Below, in pieces: positions 1 through 7,262 of a stretch of DNA of 41,418 bases. The stretch is from contig NZ_MDFM01000037.1 in NCBI RefSeq assembly GCF_002939985.1, positions 1 to 41,418 of the forward strand, in the 5' to 3' direction. Source of the stretch: Xanthomonas hortorum pv. cynarae (lineage in GTDB: Bacteria; Pseudomonadota; Gammaproteobacteria; Xanthomonadales; Xanthomonadaceae). A program made the position numbers and the translations under genes. Below the pieces are notes generated by a model. The model saw nothing but the letters and a program-made list of their open reading frames with translations, was not told the origin of the DNA and did no database searches. Each line of letters opens with the position of its first letter. The stretch's first letter is position 1.

Positions 1-345
1 CACTTGGCGGTGAAGTCGCTCAAGTCAGGTCGCCTGGGCCACTTCACAACCGTTGGTGTTGCGAATCGGAGTTGAAGCCGCCGGGCCATTTGTAATGCCG
101 GTTTCTAATGCTCCTATGGTTATGCGGCTTTTTTCATCTTTAAAGTCATATGATTTTTGTAAAATGCAATCAGACGCGACACGATTGCCTGAGGAAAATA
201 GTATTGACATAAGCTCAGGTGTGGAAAAAGCGCCGGCATCATTATCTTTCTCCAGTCCGCTTCAATACCCGGTCTACATGGATTGACCTATAAGTAGGTG
301 TATGTTATACAGCCGCTACAGGGGGAAATTTCCAGGGAGATTAGG
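1..345. other. AT-rich region without a clear gene
   Basis: This stretch shares the low GC of the protease gene that follows and differs from the rest of the window. On the minus strand a frame can be read from about 267 to a stop at 25. It encodes about 80 residues but opens directly after a TGA (273-271) and has its first ATG at 210, so it could be the C-terminal end of a decayed or foreign gene. I recognise no family in it. The overlapping plus-strand frame from 53 to 286 has no convincing start signal. The promoter of the protease gene must lie here, but I cannot place its boxes. Confidence 0.4.
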
Positions 346-1563
346 ATGAAAAATTTGTTCAAAATTGCCTGTTTAAGCTTTAGCTTTATTTCATTTAATT
401 CAACTGCTCAAGTGCGACATGTGACAGCTGAGAGTGAAGAGACTAAAGCTTACTCAAAGAGCGCGATGATATCGACTGCTGAGGCGGCTAGGCGAATTAA
501 CATTCAAGAAAACTCGGAGAAAGATTTGGCTGCGCTGACTCGCCGCTACAGCGGACGCCTTGCGGGCGCATATTGGGAGGAGACTCCTGAGTTTCGATTC
601 GTTATTAGATTGAAGGGGAGCGAGAAAGCGTCTCCTGCAAAAATTTCAACGTCCTTTGGCGAAGTGCCTGTAATTATAAGGCTCGGCGCTAGCAAGACTG
701 CAGAAGAAGTGAGGCAAATAATCAGCAGCAATCAGGAGGCCTTGTTTAAAAGCTTACCCGGATTGCAAGGCAATTTATATGATGAGAAAACAGGTCAAAT
801 AGTTTTATACGTTTCTGTTCCAGAGTCGGAAAAGGCTGGTATAAAGAAGGAGATTCCAGCTCTCGAGAAGGTACTTGGAAATCCGGTGCGAATTGAGTTC
901 CTGCCCGGACCTTTACGTCAAGCGGCTTATTTACGTGGCGGAAATATACTTCAGGGCTCTGACGGAAGTCAATGTACTAGCGGATTCATGGTCAGAGAAA
1001 CTGCGACAAAGACGTTAGGTGTATTAACGGCTGGTCATTGCCCAGACACTATGGTTTATTATAATTGGGTTCCAGCTGGGCAGGCTGGACAGGTTGTTGC
1101 AATCTTGGATTTTAAAAAAGAGATATACGATGCTGGTCACGATTTGCAGTGGCATGGTTATCCGGGCATTGGTTACACAGCATCTTCATCAATAACTGGT
1201 TCGAATGTTTATTCGACAGGCATCCAAGCTATCCAGTATTCAGGCACCGCTAGCGTTGGTCAGCGCCTTTGCCATCGCGGTGTAAATACGGGATTTTCTT
1301 GTGGGGTTGTTTCGGCTACAAGTTTTGGATTCCCTCCGAAATCTTGTAATGGTCAAGATTGTGATAGCTCGGCGTACATGGCAATGGTCGGAGACGAATT
1401 GGCATGCTTCGGCGGTGACAGTGGTGGTCCTGTTTGGAGTGGATTTACTGCATATGGCATCGTCAAATCCGCTGCTTTTTCTGGTGCTAATCCCGGGCAG
1501 TGCGGATTACTCGTATATATGCGGATCGGAAAAATTCTCGACTCTGGACTACGCCTCTTCTAG
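346..1563 (+). CDS. Secreted trypsin-like serine protease (S1 family) with propeptide
   Basis: Predicted to be a 405-residue exported serine endopeptidase. I chose the ATG at 346 because a purine-rich GGGAGA lies 6-10 bases upstream and the first 21 residues then form a signal peptide (basic MKNLFK, hydrophobic core, end near STAQ). An in-frame ATG at 298 would bury this signal. Residues about 23-195 look like a propeptide of the alpha-lytic/streptogrisin kind. The catalytic domain carries the triad: His231 in LTAGHC, probable Asp266 in GHDLQW, and Ser359 in GGDSGGPVW. Several cysteines (210, 232, 309, 319, 334, 339, 354, 386) suggest disulfides and action outside the cytoplasm. Base composition is far more AT-rich than its neighbours, so the gene was probably acquired. 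It directly abuts a truncated prophage tail gene. Substrate unknown; a role in virulence or nutrient release is inference only. Confidence 0.88.
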   Translation: MKNLFKIACLSFSFISFNSTAQVRHVTAESEETKAYSKSAMISTAEAARRINIQENSEKDLAALTRRYSGRLAGAYWEETPEFRFVIRLKGSEKASPAKISTSFGEVPVIIRLGASKTAEEVRQIISSNQEALFKSLPGLQGNLYDEKTGQIVLYVSVPESEKAGIKKEIPALEKVLGNPVRIEFLPGPLRQAAYLRGGNILQGSDGSQCTSGFMVRETATKTLGVLTAGHCPDTMVYYNWVPAGQAGQVVAILDFKKEIYDAGHDLQWHGYPGIGYTASSSITGSNVYSTGIQAIQYSGTASVGQRLCHRGVNTGFSCGVVSATSFGFPPKSCNGQDCDSSAYMAMVGDELACFGGDSGGPVWSGFTAYGIVKSAAFSGANPGQCGLLVYMRIGKILDSGLRLF

Positions 1564-1644
1564 CAGCATTTGCATTAAATTTTCTATTTTTTTGTCGATC
1601 AAAATAGGATCATCATTCGGATAATACAGTGATTTGATCTAAGA

Positions 1645-2058
1645 TTATTTTTTACAAGATCTAAAGTCTGTTGAGCTATAACCCAACAGTACGCGCCTAT
1701 CGTAACGGATTGTTGGGCCATCTCTTCGCACCCGCTCTTGCAGCCCCTCCTGGTGCACGCGTGCAATGAGTGAGACGCGTCCCACAAATCCAACGCTCGC
1801 AGCGCTGGGGTTGGCGCTAACCTTGAAGTACTTGGCCTGGCGCAGCTTGGCAAACATCTTGGCGCATTTGATGCGTCCGGACCTCTGCCGCAGCTGCTGC
1901 TTGCGCGGCGCGTATGGCGTGCCATCGGGCGCCTGCTGCTTGCCGATGTGCTGGCTTTGCGAGCGCCTCAACTCCGTTCCGATCTTGCGGGCCAGTATGC
2001 GACGTTCGCCCGGCAGTAGTGGCGAGGCCCAGTTCTCCAGCGCGGTCAGCTCATCCAT
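1645..2058 (-). pseudogene. Truncated P2-type virion morphogenesis protein (gpS-like)
   Basis: The frame from ATG 2058 reads MDELTALENWASPL and continues through blocks typical of the phage tail-completion protein S family: QAPDGTPYAPRK, a basic RSGRIK, MFAKLRQAKY, and ARVHQEGLQERVRRDGP. The usual C-terminal helix after the LLG motif is missing. Homology ends at about 1666, exactly where the DNA becomes AT-rich, and the frame runs out in FRSCKK. It is about 137 residues, slightly short for the family. The start overlaps the end of the gpR remnant, as R and S do in P2. The usual downstream tail genes (V, W, J) are absent. This is a dead prophage fragment rather than a working gene. Confidence 0.72.
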
Positions 2059-2156
2059 GTGGGATCGATCACCGGCTCGGGCGCATGGGTGATGTCGTAG
2101 CCGCCGCCATCCTTCGCGGTCACGACCACGCATTCGGGCAGCGCTACTTGATCGAC
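2046..2156 (-). pseudogene. C-terminal remnant of P2-type tail completion protein gpR
   Basis: Reading the minus strand from 2156 gives VDQVALPECVVVTAKDGG followed by YDITHAPEPVIDPTW and a TGA at 2048-2046. The THAPEP block resembles the end of P2-like gpR proteins. The gpS start (2058) lies inside this end, the same overlap seen between R and S in P2-type tail operons. Only about 36 residues remain. The N-terminal two thirds are missing, and the lysis-gene remnant ends at 2161, a few bases upstream, so an internal deletion joined the two. The family call rests on this short match plus gene order. Confidence 0.5.
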
Positions 2157-2160
2157 AGAT

Positions 2161-2340
2161 TCACGGCTCCGGTGCGTGCAGATCGATCCAGCCCTGCAGC
2201 GCGCTCAGCTACGCGGCGGTGGCGTGGCAGCTGGTGTAGTGGTCGGCTACGGTACCGGCAATCCCGTGTCGACCAGGACGGTCAGACCGTTGTTTTGCCA
2301 GTGCGCCGCTGCACCCGTTGCACTTGGCTAGATCTGCAGT
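2161..2340 (-). pseudogene. Decayed phage lysis gene remnant (Rz/spanin-like, tentative)
   Basis: On the minus strand from about 2268, one frame reads GIAGTVADHYTSCHATAA, an in-frame TAG at 2211-2209, then LSALQGWIDLHAPEP and a TGA at 2163-2161. The SALQGWI block resembles the C-terminus of Rz-like lysis proteins, which sit directly upstream of R and S in P2-type phages. The frame further upstream (to about 2340) is broken by stops and cannot be read as one protein. Gene order supports the assignment more than the short similarity does. Confidence 0.35.
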
Positions 2341-2503
2341 AGCAGACCCGGCTGCTCGTCCACCGGCAAGCCCGGTCTGCACGCCCATTCGGTGCTAGTT
2401 GCCCTGGAAAGCGAGTGCTAGCGTCAAGATGCGCGCATCGGCATGGTCGGCGGCGGCGCTCTCCCGCTATGCTCGCCAGCTTCCACTATCGGCGGGACGA
2501 TCC

Positions 2504-3553
2504 ATGCAGCGCTTATTCGGGCAGTTGCCAGACGGTGTCGAGGTCCACGCGCTTACGCTGCGCAGCGAGGCTGGGCTGGAGGCGGAAGTGCTCACCTATG
2601 GCGGCATCCTGCATGCGCTGCGGCTGACCACGGCGCAAGGCGTCGTGCCGCTGCTGCTGGCCTTGCCGGACCTGCCTGCTTACGCCGCCGACGGCGATAG
2701 CCTCAACATCCTGGTCGGCCGCTTCGGCAATCGCATCGCCGGGGCGCGTTACACATTGGATGGCGTCACTCACACGCTGGCGGCCAACGAGGGGCGCAAC
2801 CAGCTGCACGGTGGCCTACGCGGCTTCGGGCGGCGTGTGTGGCGCGTGCTGGAGCAGGCGCCGGATCAGGTGCTGCTCGGCTACGACTCGCCTGATGGCG
2901 AAGAAGGCTATCCCGGCAATCTGCAGGTGCGTGCGCGGCTGCAGCTGGAGGGACGCAAGCTGCAGCTGGACTTCGAGGCGCAGTGCGATGCCGCTACCCC
3001 GTTGAACCTCACCCATCACCCATATTTCAACCTGTCCGGCGACCCGCATCACCGTGCCGCCCAGCAGGTGCTGCGCGTGCCGGCCGATCGTTATCTGCCG
3101 GTGGATGCGGAATCGATTCCAACCGGCGAGATCGCTTCGGTCGCCGGTACGCCGTTCGATTTCCGCATTGCTGCCGCGTTGTCCGACAACACTGATCCAT
3201 CGCATCCGCAAGTGGTGCTAGGCAAAGGCTACGACCAATGCCTGGTGCTGGCAGCCGACGCCGATTGCGTTGCCGAGCTGTATTCGCCGCACAGTGGCGT
3301 GGCGCTACGCATCACCAGCGATGCACCGGCGGTGCAACTCTACGAAGGCCAGCATCTGGACGCACATCATCCCGGCCTGGGCCGCGGCGTGTGTCTGGAG
3401 CCGCAGGACTACCCGGATGCGCCCAATCACCCCAACTTCCCGTCGACAATCCTGCGGCCAGGCGAGATCTACCGCCGCCGCATCGCCTATCACTTCGCCA
3501 GCGCTGGCCCGGATCAGCCCTGGGCCACGGTGAGCGCTGCGCTGGATGCCTGA
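2504..3553 (+). CDS. galM: Aldose 1-epimerase (mutarotase)
   Basis: Interconverts alpha and beta anomers of galactose, glucose and related sugars, feeding the Leloir pathway. The 349-residue protein from ATG 2504 (MQRLFGQLPDG) has the normal family length. The frame is open to 2399, but those 35 residues have no family counterpart. Active-site landmarks are present: Arg/Asn in GRFGNRIAGA (about 71-80), His102 in NQLHGG, His172 in THHPYFNL (likely the general acid), and Glu299 in CLEPQDYPDAPNHP (likely the general base). No strong ribosome site precedes the start; GGCGGGA at about 2491 is the best candidate. No signal peptide, so probably cytoplasmic. It lies next to the prophage remnant and is far from the galactan locus at 34-41 kb, though the pathway could connect them. 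Confidence 0.9.
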   Translation: MQRLFGQLPDGVEVHALTLRSEAGLEAEVLTYGGILHALRLTTAQGVVPLLLALPDLPAYAADGDSLNILVGRFGNRIAGARYTLDGVTHTLAANEGRNQLHGGLRGFGRRVWRVLEQAPDQVLLGYDSPDGEEGYPGNLQVRARLQLEGRKLQLDFEAQCDAATPLNLTHHPYFNLSGDPHHRAAQQVLRVPADRYLPVDAESIPTGEIASVAGTPFDFRIAAALSDNTDPSHPQVVLGKGYDQCLVLAADADCVAELYSPHSGVALRITSDAPAVQLYEGQHLDAHHPGLGRGVCLEPQDYPDAPNHPNFPSTILRPGEIYRRRIAYHFASAGPDQPWATVSAALDA

Positions 3554-3605
3554 GCGCGGGTACCGCAACCACGTTGAGGCCAGGACGCTCCTGAAGCCAA
3601 CGCCA

Positions 3606-4397
3606 TCAGCGCGGCCCCAGCACCAGCTCGATCACGAACTTGCTGCCGAAGAACGACAGCACCAGCAGCACCATCGCGGTCAGCGTCCAGTGCACCGCCT
3701 TAGTGCCGCGCCAGCCATTGCGCCAGCGGCCGATCAGCAGCGCCCCGAACACGATCCACGACAGGATGCTGAGCACGGTCTTGTGCAACAGCCGCTGCGC
3801 CAGAAAATCCTGCACGAACAGCAGGCCGGTCAGCAGGGTCAGACTCAGCAGCACGAAGCCCACCGTGATCGTGCGGAACAGCAGCGTCTCCAGCTCGGTC
3901 AACGGCGGCAGCGCACGTAGCCAGGTGTGGAAGTCGCGTCGGCGCAGTGCGCGCTCCTGCAACCACAGCATGATCGCCAGCAGCGCAGCGATCCCCAGCG
4001 TGGCGTAGGCCAGTAGCGCCATCCACGCGTGCAGCTCCAGGCGCCAGCCCAGATCCGAACTCGGCTCGTGACCGTAAGCGTGATAGCAGGCCAGCAGAAT
4101 CGCCGACAGCGGAAACACCACCACGCCCACCGCCGCCATGCGCCCGCGCCCGCCGAACACCGCCGTCAGCGCGGCCATGCCCAGCCCGCACAGCGATAGT
4201 GCCGCGAAGAAGTGCATGTCCGGCCCGCCGGCGGTGCGGAATGCCACCAGCACGTGGTACCCGGCATGCAGCGCCACTGCCGCCAGCGCCGGTATCAGCC
4301 AGCGTGCAGGCGCCTGGTTGCCATCGCGCAGCACCGAACGGGTGAGCAGCGCGGTGGCCAACAGATACAGGGCGAACGCGATGAGAACGATTGTCAT
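3606..4397 (-). CDS. YpjD/CcsA-like inner-membrane protein (cytochrome c assembly family)
   Basis: A 263-residue polytopic membrane protein with about eight hydrophobic helices, beginning MTIVLIAFALYLLATALL and ending in LSFFGSKFVIELVLG. Members of this family (HemX/CcsA/YpjD) share conserved histidines in the membrane; His53 in LHAGYHVL, His120 in ELHAWM and the region around HKTVLSILSW fit. I chose ATG 4397 because the first helix starts directly there; the longer frame to 4742 runs through the heptamer repeat and the ffh promoter. The gene is divergent from ffh, and the same pairing occurs in many Proteobacteria. A heme-related or c-type cytochrome maturation role is suggested by the family but not proven. 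Confidence 0.82.
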   Translation of the reverse strand: MTIVLIAFALYLLATALLTRSVLRDGNQAPARWLIPALAAVALHAGYHVLVAFRTAGGPDMHFFAALSLCGLGMAALTAVFGGRGRMAAVGVVVFPLSAILLACYHAYGHEPSSDLGWRLELHAWMALLAYATLGIAALLAIMLWLQERALRRRDFHTWLRALPPLTELETLLFRTITVGFVLLSLTLLTGLLFVQDFLAQRLLHKTVLSILSWIVFGALLIGRWRNGWRGTKAVHWTLTAMVLLVLSFFGSKFVIELVLGPR

Positions 4398-4430
4398 CGT
4401 GGAAGTTTCGCACACTGGGGGCTGGCGCCG

Positions 4431-4486
4431 GAATCGGGAATCGGGAATCGGGAATCGGGAATCGGGAATCGGGAATCGGGAATCGG
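4431..4486. repeat. Tandem heptamer array, eight copies of GAATCGG
   Basis: Eight perfect 7-bp units occupy 56 bases between the ypjD-like start (4397) and the ffh -10 box (4536). A 7-bp period can change in copy number by replication slippage. Degenerate versions of the same unit appear at about 10105-10139, 11527-11547 and 17674-17708, all at gene edges. Confidence 0.95.
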
Positions 4487-4535
4487 AAGAGCGGGCCTGC
4501 CCAGCCGGGCAGGGCGGCCGATTGGCCTGTGCCGC

Positions 4536-4541
4536 TATAAT
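4536..4541 (+). promoter_or_regulatory. Probable -10 box of the ffh promoter
   Basis: A perfect TATAAT lies 35 bases upstream of the ffh ATG, in the context CCGCTATAATCG, which also occurs upstream of rpsP. No good -35 hexamer is seen at 16-18 bases; TTGGCC at 4522 is too close. The promoter may therefore depend on its -10 element. Confidence 0.6.
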
Positions 4542-4575
4542 CGACGCCCGTTTCCCCTCACGCGGTCCTTTGCGC

Positions 4576-5952
4576 ATGTTCGAGTCCCTTACCCAACGTC
4601 TCTCCGGCACCATGGAGCGCCTGCGCGGCCGCGGCCGCCTGACCGAGGAGAACATCCGCGAAGCCACCCGTGAAGTGCGCATCGCATTGCTCGAAGCCGA
4701 CGTGGCGCTGCCGGTGGTACAGGCGCTGATCGAACGCATCAAGGTGCGTGCGGTCGGTCAGGAGGTGCTCAAGTCGCTGACCCCGGGCCAGGCGCTGATC
4801 AAGATCGTCCGCGACGAACTGACCGCGGTCATGGGCGCGGCCGCCACCGACCTTAACCTCAACGTGCCGGCGCCGGCGATCATCCTGATGGCGGGCCTGC
4901 AGGGTGCGGGCAAGACCACCACGGTCGGCAAGCTCGCCAAGCACCTGAAGGAAAAGCGTAAGAAAAAGGTCATGGTGGTCTCGGCCGACGTCTATCGCCC
5001 GGCTGCGATCGAGCAGCTCAAGACCCTGGCCGAACAGGTCGGCGTGCTGTTCTTCGCCTCCGACGCCTCGCAGAAGCCGGTGGACATCGTGCGCGCCGCC
5101 ATCAGCGACGCGCGCAAGTCCTTCGTCGACGTGCTGCTAGTCGATACCGCCGGTCGCCTGGCGATCGATGCGGCGATGATGGACGAGATCAAGGCGCTGC
5201 ACGCCGCGGTCAACCCCACCGAAACCCTGTTCGTGGTCGATGCGATGACCGGCCAGGACGCGGCCAACACCGCCAAGGCCTTCGGCGAAGCGCTGCCGCT
5301 GACCGGCGTGGTGCTGACCAAGACCGATGGCGACGCCCGTGGCGGTGCCGCGCTGAGCGTGCGCTACATCACCGGCAAGCCGATCAAGTTCGTCGGCACC
5401 GGCGAAAAGACCGACGGCCTGGACGTGTTCCATCCCGACCGCGTCGCCAGCCGCATCCTGGACATGGGCGATGTGCTGTCGCTGGTGGAGCAGGTCGAGC
5501 AGAGCGTCGATCAGGAAAAGGCTGCCAAGCTCGCCGCCAAGGTCGCCAAGGGCAAGAAGTTCGACCTCAACGACATGAAGGAACAGCTCGAGCAGATGCA
5601 GAACATGGGCGGCATCCATGGGCTGATGGACAAACTGCCGGGCATGGGCCAGATCCCGGACAACGTCAAGCAGCAGGTCACCGGCAAGGAAGTGCCGCGC
5701 ATGATCGCGATCATCAATTCGATGACCAAAAAAGAGCGCCGCAACCCGGCGCTGCTCAACGGCTCGCGCCGCTCGCGCATCGCGCGCGGCTCGGGCATGC
5801 AGCCGGCCGACGTCAACAAGCTGATGAAGCAGTATCAGCAGATGGAAAAGATGATGGGCAAGCTGGCCGGCGGCGGCATGAAAGGCCTGATGCGCAACAT
5901 GAAGGGCATGATGGGCGCCATGGGCGGCCGCGGCGGCATGCCGTTCCGCTGA
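4576..5952 (+). CDS. ffh: Signal recognition particle GTPase Ffh
   Basis: Binds 4.5S RNA and the signal sequences of nascent membrane proteins and delivers ribosomes to FtsY at the inner membrane. The 458-residue protein starts at ATG 4576 (MFESLTQRLSG). Residues 1-85 form the N domain, including the TREVRIALLEADV helix. The G domain follows, with G1 GLQGAGKTT (107-115), DTAGR, TKTDGDARGG and GTGEK. The M domain begins around residue 325 and is rich in methionine; it has the RNA-binding SRRSRIARGSGM block and a C-terminal tail of MMGKLAGGGMKGLMRNM type. Length and motif order are normal for the family. It is monocistronic here: the next 470 bases are noncoding. The in-frame extension back to 4138 is an antisense artefact through the ypjD-like gene. 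Confidence 0.97.
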   Translation: MFESLTQRLSGTMERLRGRGRLTEENIREATREVRIALLEADVALPVVQALIERIKVRAVGQEVLKSLTPGQALIKIVRDELTAVMGAAATDLNLNVPAPAIILMAGLQGAGKTTTVGKLAKHLKEKRKKKVMVVSADVYRPAAIEQLKTLAEQVGVLFFASDASQKPVDIVRAAISDARKSFVDVLLVDTAGRLAIDAAMMDEIKALHAAVNPTETLFVVDAMTGQDAANTAKAFGEALPLTGVVLTKTDGDARGGAALSVRYITGKPIKFVGTGEKTDGLDVFHPDRVASRILDMGDVLSLVEQVEQSVDQEKAAKLAAKVAKGKKFDLNDMKEQLEQMQNMGGIHGLMDKLPGMGQIPDNVKQQVTGKEVPRMIAIINSMTKKERRNPALLNGSRRSRIARGSGMQPADVNKLMKQYQQMEKMMGKLAGGGMKGLMRNMKGMMGAMGGRGGMPFR

Positions 5953-6104
5953 GTTCAGTAATGCGCTGACGCGGCCGCCGTGCCGCCGCACTGGGCCTGC
6001 ACTGGCAATGCAGGGCATCGCGCAGATGCAGCTGCGATTGCGTGGATGCAGTCAAACGCCCAGGTCAAACGCTGAGTTGGTCGAGCGCGCGGTGCCCTCA
6101 CCGC

Positions 6105-6324
6105 TCGCGGGACACGCCGTGAACCCGTCCCTGGGGGCTCGGTGGCGGCATCCATGCCGCCACACGGTCCCGCAATCGGCGAGGACACCGCACCAGAGAG
6201 TGAGTCGGTTGCTTTGAGAACCGACCATCTTGACTGGTCATTGCCCGCCCACCGTCGCGGGACCTTACGCGGCATGGATGCCGCGTAAGAGCCTACATGG
6301 ACGTACTTGCGGCGTGTCCCGCGA
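6105..6324. repeat. Head-to-head pair of REP-like palindromic elements
   Basis: The gap between ffh and the DUF2314 gene (5953-6424) holds no gene but contains two copies of an element of about 70 bp in opposite orientation, at 6105-6173 and 6257-6324. The outer 15 bases (TCGCGGGACACGCCG and its complement) match perfectly. Each copy also holds an internal palindrome GCGGCATCCATGCCGC or its reverse, and the blocks CGTCC and GGCTC are shared. As RNA the pair could fold into one long structure. It resembles dispersed bacterial intergenic repeats; no coding capacity is seen. Confidence 0.8.
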
Positions 6325-6424
6325 TGGTGGGCCGGCAAGGGCCCTGCAGCCATGCCGCAGATCAGCCGGCCTGCATTAGACTGACGTGAAGTAGTTTTGT
6401 AGGCGGCTCTTCGTCGAGGTAACC

Positions 6425-7255
6425 ATGACCGATAACCGCATGTATTTCGCAAACGATGAAGACGCTGCACTGCAGGCGGCCTACGCCGCAGCGCGCGACA
6501 CCTTCAAGTTTTTCTGGCGCGAACTGTCCTGGGAATATCGCCGCATCGTGCCGGGCCTGGAGATGGCGGCAGTGAAACTGCCTTTCGCCACCGATGCTTC
6601 CGCGACTGATGCGCCTTCGCACGAGCATATTTGGATCTCCGACGTGCAGTTCGATGGCGAGCAGGTCTCCGGCAGCCTGCTCAACGATCCGGAATGGATC
6701 GCAGGACTCACTGCCGGTGACGCCGTGTCTGCACCGATCACCGACCTGGAAGACTGGATGTACGTAGTCGATGGCCAGGTCTACGGCGGCCATACCATTG
6801 CAGCGATGCGTCGCACGATGTCGCAGGACGAACGCGCCGAGCACGACGCTGCGTGGGGCCTGGACTTCGGTGAGCCGAGCGTAGTGCGCCTTGTGCCTGC
6901 ACCTGTGCCGGAGCGCAAAAGCGGCTTGTTCGGCAAGATGTTCGGTAGCAAGCCGGCTCAGGTCGCTGCAACGGAACAGACTCCGTCCGAGCGCGAGCAT
7001 CCGATGAGCGAGAACATGGGCGCAAAGTTCGGCGAAGGCCTGCGCGATCAGCCGGACATGGTGCATTTCCGCGACGACGCCGGTTGGACGCTGTTGCAGC
7101 GCGATGCCTTGGCGGGCAACTATCAACCGGTGTCATTGTTGCTGAAGCACGGCGCGGATGCGTCGCTGCGCACGCCATCGGGCAAGACGGCATTGGATCT
7201 GGCTCGACAGATGCAATGGCCCAGAATCGTGCAGCTTCTCGAAGGCGATCACTGA
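6425..7255 (+). CDS. DUF2314 domain protein with C-terminal ankyrin repeats
   Basis: A 276-residue cytoplasmic protein. Residues about 10-150 match the DUF2314 fold as I know it: RDTFKFFWRELSWEYRRIVPG, then HEHIWISDV, a LLNDPEWIAGLTAGD block and ISDLEDWMY-like text. Residues about 160-205 are a linker with low-complexity charged segments. Residues about 213-274 form about one and a half ankyrin repeats: DDAGWTLLQRDALAGN, VSLLLKHGADASLRTPSGKT and ALDLARQMQW. The start is supported by GAGGT at 6416-6420, 4 bases upstream. The next gene starts 7 bases after the stop and may be cotranscribed. No biochemical function is known to me for DUF2314; the ankyrin part suggests protein binding. Confidence 0.75.
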   Translation: MTDNRMYFANDEDAALQAAYAAARDTFKFFWRELSWEYRRIVPGLEMAAVKLPFATDASATDAPSHEHIWISDVQFDGEQVSGSLLNDPEWIAGLTAGDAVSAPITDLEDWMYVVDGQVYGGHTIAAMRRTMSQDERAEHDAAWGLDFGEPSVVRLVPAPVPERKSGLFGKMFGSKPAQVAATEQTPSEREHPMSENMGAKFGEGLRDQPDMVHFRDDAGWTLLQRDALAGNYQPVSLLLKHGADASLRTPSGKTALDLARQMQWPRIVQLLEGDH

Positions 7256-7262
7256 GGTGTCG

